Positions 58,144 through 64,000 of a DNA stretch of 64,000 nucleotides are shown here, one piece after another; positions within the stretch are counted from its first letter, which is position 1, and each line of letters opens with the position of its first letter. A program made the position numbers and the translations under genes. The notes under the pieces were generated by a model that was not told the origin of the DNA, did not search any database, and saw only the letters and a program-made list of their open reading frames with translations. The DNA is from Brachybacterium avium (lineage in GTDB: Bacteria > Actinomycetota > Actinomycetes > Actinomycetales > Dermabacteraceae), in the NCBI RefSeq assembly GCF_002216795.1, contig NZ_CP022316.1, positions 620,001-684,000 on the forward strand. Direction: 5' to 3'.

Positions 58144-58243
58144 GGTGTCCTCCATGTCGTAGTGAAAACTAGCCCTACCCACCGGAGAGGACCTCCGCGG
58201 CCTCACACCGCCTCCTCGACCCTGTCCCCCAGGTGATGACACC

Positions 58244-58289
58244 ACCCTAGAACCCCCACCCCCACTTGGCGATGGGGACAACTCCCCAT
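58244..58289 (-). promoter_or_regulatory. WXG100 pair A promoter with 18-bp palindrome
   Basis: ATGGGGACAACTCCCCAT (58272-58289) is a perfect 7+7 palindrome with a 4-nt centre. TAGGGT (minus strand, 58249-58244) is the -10 candidate. The gap between them is exactly 22 bp, placing the palindrome at about -35 to -52. Confidence 0.7.
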
Positions 58290-58399
58290 GCTCCTCCCCA
58301 TTCCCTCTATCAGTCATCACACCAGGTCATAAAGGATTGGAGAGCGATCGGGGGAGTGTTCCGGCTGTGGATGATCACGCGTCGCCGGCTGCACCGGCA
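58288..58399. other. Unique spacer between the duplicated blocks
   Basis: A 112-bp segment found once, between copies A and B. It has no convincing gene and begins inside the palindrome of copy A. Confidence 0.6.
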
Positions 58400-58482
58400 T
58401 GGCTGTGGTGACGCTCCCGGCGCACCCGCCCACAACGGCGCCACCCACGAGGAACCCCGCCCGCACGACGCCGAGCACACAC

Positions 58483-58515
58483 AAGGCCCCGCACCCGAAA
58501 CGGGTGCGGGGCCTT
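58483..58515 (-). terminator. Terminator of WXG100 pair B
   Basis: Same 15-bp perfect stem and AAA loop as in copy A, 28 bp after the second WXG100 stop. Confidence 0.8.
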
Positions 58516-58542
58516 CCGCGAGACGAACGTTGAACCGAGCAC

Positions 58543-58812
58543 TCAGCCCTGGTTCGACGTGGTGTCCTGCTCCTCCGCGTGCTGGTTGAGGGCCTTGCCC
58601 TTCTCCTCCAGCGCATTGACCAGGTTCGCCAGCCCCCCACCGACGAACGAACCCCAATCCTCACGGTACGAGTCGTAGTCCGTACCGACCCACTCCACAG
58701 AGTTCACGACGCTGCTCATATCGCCGACGATCTCCATGATCTGCTGACCCGCATCGGACACCGCCTGCGCGACCTCGCGACCCTCTTCCGGATTCATACC
58801 CTTGAAAGCCAT
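58543..58812 (-). CDS. WXG100 family ESX substrate, second gene of pair B (intact)
   Basis: An 89-residue two-helix protein with Trp-Val-Gly at the turn (SVEWVGTDYDSYREDW) and a polar C-terminal tail ending NQHAEEQDTTSNQG. AGGGGTAGG precedes ATG 58812. It shares the N-terminal K-G-M-N-P-E start with its partner, suggesting common origin. It is likely secreted as a dimer by the neighbouring EccC-driven system. Confidence 0.9.
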   Translation of the reverse strand: MAFKGMNPEEGREVAQAVSDAGQQIMEIVGDMSSVVNSVEWVGTDYDSYREDWGSFVGGGLANLVNALEEKGKALNQHAEEQDTTSNQG

Positions 58813-58880
58813 GACCTACCCCTCTCGCCCCGACCCGGGGCTACAGAACTACAAAAGAAAAGAAACTTGAACCCAGACGA

Positions 58881-59141
58881 TCAGGACGACGCTTCGCGCT
58901 GCTTCGCCGCGTTCGTCTTCCCACGCTCCGAGAACTCATCACAGCTCTGCTTCACCCGCTGAGCGAGATCCTGCAGCGTCCCGGTGAACTCACCGACGAA
59001 ACGATCCCGGTCCTCACCCGTCCAGTCGAAGCCCTCGACCCTGCTCGCCACCTGCTGAAAAGCCTGCAAGGCATCATCGCCGGCCTGCTGGATCTGCTGG
59101 CTCATCTGATCGACGGCCTCAGGGTTCATACCCTTCTTCAT
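58881..59141 (-). CDS. WXG100 family ESX substrate, first gene of pair B
   Basis: An 86-residue WXG100 protein identical in sequence to the first gene of pair A. ATG 59141 has GGAGG 6 bp upstream. The Trp-Thr-Gly turn is at about residue 41. Expression is likely driven by the promoter and palindrome at 59242-59287. Confidence 0.9.
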   Translation of the reverse strand: MKKGMNPEAVDQMSQQIQQAGDDALQAFQQVASRVEGFDWTGEDRDRFVGEFTGTLQDLAQRVKQSCDEFSERGKTNAAKQREASS

Positions 59142-59241
59142 GGTGTCCTCCATGTCGTAGTGAAGACTAGCCCTACCCACCGGAGAGGACCTCCGCGGCC
59201 TCACACCGCCTCCTCGACCCTGTCCCCCAGGTGATGACACC

Positions 59242-59287
59242 ACCCTAGAACCCCCACCCCCACTTGGCGATGGGGACAACTCCCCGT
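59242..59287 (-). promoter_or_regulatory. WXG100 pair B promoter with 18-bp palindrome
   Basis: ATGGGGACAACTCCCCGT (59270-59287) has one mismatch to perfect symmetry. The -10 TAGGGT (59247-59242) again lies 22 bp from it. Another half-site, TCCCCAT, occurs near 59294. Confidence 0.65.
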
Positions 59288-59352
59288 CCAGGACTCCCCA
59301 TCGTGCTCCGTCCGGGGGCACCGGTCAGGTCGCAGCTGCCTCGACATGGCGA

Positions 59353-59385
59353 CGGCCCCGGCTCCCTTCACGGGGGCCGGGGCCG
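59353..59385 (-). terminator. Terminator of the LpqN-like gene
   Basis: Arms 59353-59366 and 59372-59385 pair over 14 bp with one G-T pair and a 5-nt loop, 18 bp after the stop at 59403. Confidence 0.7.
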
Positions 59386-59402
59386 GGACGGACGGGGCGT
59401 GC

Positions 59403-59885
59403 TCAGTCCACCGTCACGCGGAGCGAATCCTGGATGGTGCGCACGGTCTCGATCTCATCATCGGCGCTCTCGGCGCCGCAGCTGCCCACGACCTCCAGGA
59501 CGTCCGTGGCCACCCCGCCGCGGTCGATGACCGCATAGCGCGCCGCCTGGACCACGGTCGGCCGCCCGGGCTGCGTGTATCCGTACTCGCTGGCGATCCA
59601 GGTGGAGCCGGCGACCTCGATCTCTCCTGTGCCGAGCTCTTCGAGCTCCGGCAGCGCCGCCTTGCGCTGGTCGAGGCCGGCCCGGGCCGACTCGAGGGTG
59701 AATTCCGGACCGAACCGCTGCACCGTCACCACGACATTCGCCCGGAAGCTCCCCTCCACCCGAGGCTGCGCGACGGCGACCTGGACACCGGGGACGGTCA
59801 GCGTCTCCCAGTCCTCCGGCACCTCGATCGCGATGCGGGGCGGTCCGGGGAAATCCGCGCTCGGGTATTCGATGCTCTTTGCCAT
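59403..59885 (-). CDS. LpqN/DcrB-like protein of the type VII locus
   Basis: A 160-residue protein starting MAKSIEYPSADFPGPPRI, with PEDWETLTVPGVQVAVAQP and a final TVRTIQDSLRV helix, the pattern of LpqN-type domains (a beta-sheet domain related to DcrB/Mog1). Mycobacterial LpqN proteins are lipoproteins, but this one has no signal peptide, lipobox or membrane segment. A cytoplasmic accessory or leaderless secreted partner of the WXG100 system is possible. GGAG precedes ATG 59885. Family assignment is moderate. Confidence 0.6.
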   Translation of the reverse strand: MAKSIEYPSADFPGPPRIAIEVPEDWETLTVPGVQVAVAQPRVEGSFRANVVVTVQRFGPEFTLESARAGLDQRKAALPELEELGTGEIEVAGSTWIASEYGYTQPGRPTVVQAARYAVIDRGGVATDVLEVVGSCGAESADDEIETVRTIQDSLRVTVD

Positions 59886-59952
59886 GGATATGCTCCGTTC
59901 GTCCCACCACTGACGCCGGTCAACATATCAGGCATGTCCCAGGCATGACGAA

Positions 59953-59979
59953 GGCTCGAGCAGAGCACCCGCTCGAGCC
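59953..59979 (-). terminator. Terminator of the single WXG100 gene
   Basis: GGCTCGAGC (59953-59961) pairs with GCTCGAGCC (59971-59979) across a 9-nt loop, after the stop at 60018. It separates this gene from the LpqN-like gene. Confidence 0.55.
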
Positions 59980-60017
59980 CCGCCGCTTGTCGATCGCGCG
60001 CTCCGGAGATCTTCTCG

Positions 60018-60287
60018 TCACTGGGACGAGGCGGTCTCCTGCTCGGAGGCGTTCCGCTCGGCCGACTCCCCCAGCTCGTTGACCGAGTTCATGATCTGCT
60101 GCAGCGCCGGCACCATCTCGCTCTGCCACTGGCCGCGGAAACGATCCGCATCAGGACCGGTCCAGTCGACCTCAGCGAGGCCGCCGGTCAGCTCCTGCTC
60201 GATCCTGGTGATCTCCTCGGCTGCGTCACGCAGCTGGGCCGACATCCGCCGGACCTCTTCGACGTTCATACCCTTCGTGGCGTTCAC
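60018..60287 (-). CDS. WXG100 family ESX substrate (single gene)
   Basis: An 89-residue protein with Trp-Thr-Gly in EVDWTGPDADRF and the shared K-G-M-N-x-E start. GTG 60287 with GGGGA upstream is chosen; ATG 60269 would leave almost no ribosome-site spacing and cut the shared start. It differs clearly from the duplicated pair (same fold, low identity). It may be the core EsxA/B-like partner nearest to EccC. Confidence 0.88.
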   Translation of the reverse strand: MNATKGMNVEEVRRMSAQLRDAAEEITRIEQELTGGLAEVDWTGPDADRFRGQWQSEMVPALQQIMNSVNELGESAERNASEQETASSQ

Positions 60288-60367
60288 TGTTCGGGTTCCC
60301 CTTCCTGATGGCTCCCGCCCGCGCCCCGTTGCGGTGCACCGGCGTGATGTCATGGTCGACAGGATTC

Positions 60368-60413
60368 ACTGTAGAGCGATCCGCGGGCCCGGACCATGGG
60401 GAGGAGTCCCCAT
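60368..60413 (-). promoter_or_regulatory. Single WXG100 promoter with 18-bp palindrome
   Basis: ATGGGGAGGAGTCCCCAT (60396-60413) is a perfect 7+7 palindrome; here the outer CC/GG extends it to 9+9. TACAGT (60373-60368) is the -10. The gap is 22 bp, as in the duplicated promoters, although the intervening sequence differs. Confidence 0.7.
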
Positions 60414-60496
60414 GGGGATGCAGACCCTCCCGCGGGTCCTGCGACGCACGCGCTGCGGCGCCGTCTCCGTCGCCTCGCAGCCCGTCCGGGGCTCAC

Positions 60497-63400
60497 TCAG
60501 CCGGTCGTCACCTGCGCGACCTGCAGTTTCAGTGCGCGGCCGCTGTGGACGAGGAATCCGCGCCCGGGCGGGAAGTCCGCTCGACGGATCCTCCCCAGCC
60601 CGGTGCCGAGCAAGGAGTCGCCGTCCATGTCGCTCGGCTGCAGCAGGAGGCCCCGCCGGCCCGCTTTGAAGGGCTGGGCGAGCACGTAGGCCTGCGACCA
60701 GGAGGCCGATTCGTTCTCTCCGACCACGAACTGGCCCTCACGGGTGCTCGCCCGGATCAGCTTGTCCAGATCGCTCTCGACCCCGCTGCCGGTGAAGTCC
60801 GCGACACCGTCGATGAACAGGGCGAGCCTGCCCTCCCCCACGGAGCCGGACTCGATGGTCTGGCGCAGCTGGCCCGCGAGCTCACGGACCGTATCCGGGT
60901 CCGAGGCCTCCACGTCCCAGATCGGCAGCCCTGTCAGGGGTGTGCGGCGCGAGGAGAAGCGGACCAGGCGCATCGGTTCATCCATCGCCTTCAGCGCGGT
61001 GGCGATGGTCAGCATCGCGGTGGTGCGTCCCGAGCCCATCGGGCCCGTGACCATGAAGGCGCCCCGCGGCTCGAAGGTGAGCTCGGCCAGAGTCTCGTCG
61101 GCCAGCCCCAGCACCGGCATGCCGCCGACCGTCGGGCGCAGAGAGGTGAACTCAACGCGCTCGGGAAGTCGCTTGATCTCCGGCGCCTCGGGCATCCCGG
61201 CCCGGCGCATCGCCTTGGCGAGCTTGGAGACCTCGCGGGACTGGATGGCCACGTTGGCGTCACCTCCGTGCACGGCGACCTGCACCTCATGGCCGTCCTG
61301 GATGGAACGCCCGGGGGGTGAGGTGCCATCCAGCACGTCCTTGGGTTCGCCGAAGGCGACGTAGTCTTCGTCGCTCGCCATCCGGTGGATCAGACGGCGC
61401 TGGATCGAGGACCCCAGCGAGGTCGGGATCGCGTTGGGGCGGTCGCCGGTGACGACGACATGCACACCCACCTGGCGTCCGTCGGTCGCGATCTGGACGA
61501 AGGTGGTGAACCATTTCGAGAGGTTCGAGTAGTCATAGGCCTCGCGGAACGCCGCCATGCCGTCGACCAGCAGCAGGATGCGCGGGGTGTCCGGCTTCCC
61601 CGCCAGCTCGCGGTACTCGGCCACCGACCCGGCGCGGAGCTTCGCGAACTCCTTCGCCCGCTCGTCGATCAGCTGGCGCAGGGTCCGCAGGAGGCGGATC
61701 ACCCGCTCCTCGTCGTCACCCGGGACGATCGTGCCCACGTGCGGGAGCTCCTCGAGCATCGTCAGCCCGGAGGCCCCGAAGTCGAGGCCGTAGACATGGA
61801 CGGGTCCGCCGCGGACGGTGGAGGCGGCCGAGATCGCGAGGGTGCGCAGCGTGGTGGATTTGCCCGAGCCGCCGGTGCCGTAGATGGCCATGTTGCCGTC
61901 CCGGTCCGGGAAGTACGAGGTCGTGGGCTGTGCCTGGTCCTCGGGGACATCCACCACGCCCAGCAGCAGCTCCTCGTCGGTGCGTCGGCTGGGCAGCCGC
62001 GAGAGGTCGTAGGCATCGGCCAGTTCCGACAGCCACGGCTTGCGCGGTGCGGGCACGCCGGCGTTCTCCGCCGCGGCCACCACCGTCGCGACGACCCGGG
62101 AGATGTCATTGGGGCCGGGGTCCTCGATCTCCTTGGCGGGCGGGGCCGGGATGTCCCACTGCTCCCCGGTGCCGAAGTCCTTCTCGACGATGTCGATCCG
62201 GGCCCGTTCGGGCTCATCGGTGGTCCATCCGCCGGCGTACCCGGACTGGAAGGTCGCGATCCGTCCGGGCCCGGTCTTGGCCGCGCCGCGGCCCGGGATG
62301 CCGGGGTCGAAGTGCGCGGCCAGCTTGTCCCCCAGGATGTCCTTGGAATCCGCCTCGTCGGCCATGCGCAGCGCGATGCGGAGGTTCGTGTTGGCGCGCA
62401 GGTTGTCCTTGATGACGCCCGCGGGCCGCTGGGTGGCGAGGATCAGGTGCAGGCCCAGGGAGCGGCCTCGGGCGGCGACGTCCACGACACCGTCGACGAA
62501 CTCCGGGATCTCCTTGGCCAGCGCCGCGAACTCGTCGACGATGATGATCAGGCTGGGAGGGGCCTCGGGGTCACCGGTGCGCTCCAGCGAGACCAGGTCC
62601 TTCGCCTTCTTCCGGTTCAGCAGGTGCTCGCGGTAGTGCAGCTCGGCCCGCAGCGAGGTCAGTGCGCGCCGCACCAGGTGCTGGGAGAGATCGGTGACCA
62701 GGCCGACGGTGTGCGGCAGTGCGACGGCGTCGGCGAAGGCGGCGCCGCCCTTGTAGTCCACGAACAGGAATGTCACGCGGTCCGGGCTGTGCGCCGTGGC
62801 CATGCCCAGCACCCAGGCCTGGAGGAACTCCGACTTGCCGGCACCGGTGGTACCGCCCACCAGCGCGTGGGGACCGTTGGTGCGCAGATCGAGGTGGAAG
62901 GCATCCTGGCCGTTGTGGCCGACCAGCCCGCGCAGGTTCGCGTCATGCTTGCGCCGCTGCGGCTCCGAGCCGTCCCGCGGGGTGAGGGAGCTGTTCTCCT
63001 TCCACCGCTCGATGATGTGGTTCGGATCCTCGGCCATCGCCATGCCGCCGAGCTTGAGATAGGAGATCGAACGGGGCAGGTCGGAGTCGTCGTCGATCGG
63101 GACGCCGGCGTCGACCACGGGGGCCAGATGGCGGGCCACGCCGGAAGCGACCTCGACCGACACGGTCTCGACCGTGACCGGGTAGAAGCGCTCCCCCACG
63201 CGCACATGCCCGGCGCTCGCCCCCTCCACGGACTCCTCGACGGAGACGTACGTGCGGCAGGCGGCCGGCAGCGCCGCGACATTGGAGGCGGACCAGATCA
63301 CATGGATCCCGACGTCCGGTCCGCGCTCGGCGAGGCGCACCAGCCGGGCGCGGTCCACCGGGGCGTCGTCCTCGATGATGACCACGAGGCTGGGGGTGAT

Positions 63401-64000
63401 CGGCTCCGGGGGGATCTCCGGCTCCGCCTCGATCTGGACGGTCATCGGGGTGCGCAGGCTCGCCGGGGCATCCCCTGCACGCTGCTCGATGAGCTCCTCG
63501 ATGCGCGAGAGCAGGGAGGTGCCTCGACCAGGGGTGTCGGCGAGGTGGTCCCCGGGCAGCGGCGAATGCGCGCTCGAGGTGTGCGGGAGCCATTTCAGCC
63601 ACTGCCACATCTCACGGCTGGAGCGTGAGGTAATCGCCGCGATCGCCACCTCTGCCGGGGAGTGGAGGGCGAAGATCTGGGTGACGATGCCGCGCGCCAC
63701 CCCGTCGGCCTCCTCCCCTCCGCCGGCCACCCCGATGTTGCCGGCGTACCGGAGCTCCGCCGCCACCGGCACCCCGGCGATCAGCTTGTACTCCTCGTTC
63801 ATGTCGTCGAGCATGTCGTAGTACTTGGGGATCGCATCGTTCTCCCCCGGCATCTCGATGCCCACCCGCGATTCGGCGATGCCCAGGCCCAGCCGCACCG
63901 CGCCGAAGGCATTGTGCTCGGGGCGGTGGGTCCACAGCAGCCGGCCCAGCCGGAATGCGGCGTCCACGGTGTCCGCCGCCGACGGGGTCTCGACCAGGCG
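60497..64000 (-). CDS. eccC: Type VII secretion ATPase EccC (FtsK/SpoIIIE), N-terminus beyond the window
   Basis: At least 1167 residues, open to the right edge. It carries three FtsK/SpoIIIE ATPase domains. Domain 1: P-loop GGTTGAGKSEFLQ (near 62830-62860) and IIIVDEFAALAKE. Domain 2: GTGGSGKSTTLRT (near 61850-61880) and LLLVDGMAAF, with a non-standard Walker B. Domain 3: GPMGSGRTTAMLT (near 61020-61050), with Arg in place of the P-loop Lys. It drives export of WXG100 proteins across the membrane; the membrane segments and any FHA domains would lie beyond 64000. The architecture is of the single-polypeptide EccC/EssC type. Confidence 0.92.
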   Translation of the reverse strand, partial: RLVETPSAADTVDAAFRLGRLLWTHRPEHNAFGAVRLGLGIAESRVGIEMPGENDAIPKYYDMLDDMNEEYKLIAGVPVAAELRYAGNIGVAGGGEEADGVARGIVTQIFALHSPAEVAIAAITSRSSREMWQWLKWLPHTSSAHSPLPGDHLADTPGRGTSLLSRIEELIEQRAGDAPASLRTPMTVQIEAEPEIPPEPITPSLVVIIEDDAPVDRARLVRLAERGPDVGIHVIWSASNVAALPAACRTYVSVEESVEGASAGHVRVGERFYPVTVETVSVEVASGVARHLAPVVDAGVPIDDDSDLPRSISYLKLGGMAMAEDPNHIIERWKENSSLTPRDGSEPQRRKHDANLRGLVGHNGQDAFHLDLRTNGPHALVGGTTGAGKSEFLQAWVLGMATAHSPDRVTFLFVDYKGGAAFADAVALPHTVGLVTDLSQHLVRRALTSLRAELHYREHLLNRKKAKDLVSLERTGDPEAPPSLIIIVDEFAALAKEIPEFVDGVVDVAARGRSLGLHLILATQRPAGVIKDNLRANTNLRIALRMADEADSKDILGDKLAAHFDPGIPGRGAAKTGPGRIATFQSGYAGGWTTDEPERARIDIVEKDFGTGEQWDIPAPPAKEIEDPGPNDISRVVATVVAAAENAGVPAPRKPWLSELADAYDLSRLPSRRTDEELLLGVVDVPEDQAQPTTSYFPDRDGNMAIYGTGGSGKSTTLRTLAISAASTVRGGPVHVYGLDFGASGLTMLEELPHVGTIVPGDDEERVIRLLRTLRQLIDERAKEFAKLRAGSVAEYRELAGKPDTPRILLLVDGMAAFREAYDYSNLSKWFTTFVQIATDGRQVGVHVVVTGDRPNAIPTSLGSSIQRRLIHRMASDEDYVAFGEPKDVLDGTSPPGRSIQDGHEVQVAVHGGDANVAIQSREVSKLAKAMRRAGMPEAPEIKRLPERVEFTSLRPTVGGMPVLGLADETLAELTFEPRGAFMVTGPMGSGRTTAMLTIATALKAMDEPMRLVRFSSRRTPLTGLPIWDVEASDPDTVRELAGQLRQTIESGSVGEGRLALFIDGVADFTGSGVESDLDKLIRASTREGQFVVGENESASWSQAYVLAQPFKAGRRGLLLQPSDMDGDSLLGTGLGRIRRADFPPGRGFLVHSGRALKLQVAQVTTG

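Larger units (their letters stand above)
57403..58287. repeat. Tandem duplication, copy A (WXG100 gene pair)
   Basis: This 885-bp block is repeated at 58400-59285. I see three differences: G/A near 57415, a C lost in the run at 57636-57640, and A/G in the leader near 58165. It contains two WXG100 genes, their leader, promoter and a terminator. A 112-bp unique segment (58288-58399) separates the copies. Confidence 0.95.
58400..59285. repeat. Tandem duplication, copy B (WXG100 gene pair)
   Basis: Near-identical to 57403-58287 at an offset of 997-998 bp. This copy carries intact versions of both WXG100 genes. Its right edge falls in the right half of the regulatory palindrome. Confidence 0.95.

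Overview
This 64-kb window is high-GC DNA with overlapping operons and many GTG starts. It comes from an actinobacterium, most likely a Micrococcales member; Brachybacterium/Dermabacteraceae is a guess from gene content, not a sequence match. I see no phage, insertion sequence, rRNA or CRISPR array. Much of the housekeeping content recalls the Mycobacterium tuberculosis regions with purE-purK-birA-accD5-accE5-maf-accA3, lpdA-deoD-pmmB and deoA-cdd-sdhCDAB, and the rpmG-hadAB region.

Layout. 1-11.9 kb is a surface-glycan locus: a cut-off glycosyltransferase and a two-domain glycosyltransferase on +; then, on -, an acetyltransferase, aminotransferase and oxidoreductase of the 2,3-diacetamido-sugar pathway, two glycosyltransferases, a DUF6541-type membrane protein and a PglK-like flippase. 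12-18.2 kb (-) holds purE/purK, a two-component system and a birA-adenylate cyclase operon. 18.4-24.6 kb (+) is the acyl-CoA carboxylase region: beta and epsilon subunits, a DUF885 peptidase, Maf and the biotinylated alpha subunit. 24.8-29.7 kb carries lpdA, punA, a phosphosugar mutase and deoC. 29.8-33.2 kb (+) has an atypical Nramp-like transporter, a FadR-type regulator and an L-idonate-dehydrogenase-like enzyme. 33.4-42.2 kb has a uridine kinase-NUDIX fusion and a nucleoside uptake/salvage operon (BMP lipoprotein, ABC ATPase, two permeases, cdd, deoA). 42.4-48.7 kb has an M20 amidohydrolase, a mannose-1-phosphate guanylyltransferase and sdhCDAB. 48.8-54.9 kb (-) has an orphan ThDP enzyme, xthA, folD, glyA and murB. 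54.9-56.7 kb (-) has two MaoC dehydratases, rpmG and tRNA-Met/Thr/Tyr; yajQ follows on +. 57.4-64 kb is a type VII secretion locus: five WXG100 genes (two pairs in a near-identical tandem duplication), an LpqN-like protein and the C-terminal part of EccC, running off the right edge.

The most interesting signal is an 18-bp palindrome, ATGGGGA-N4-TCCCCAT. It sits exactly 22 bp upstream of a TANNNT -10 box before each of the three WXG100 promoters, where a class II activator would bind. One of the three lies outside the duplication.

Caution: seven genes are broken by single-base losses (eight in all), each in a short G or C run, and one is shown by direct comparison with its intact duplicate. 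This looks more like homopolymer undercalling in the sequence than biology. The affected genes are entered as frameshifted, with the end points they would have if intact.
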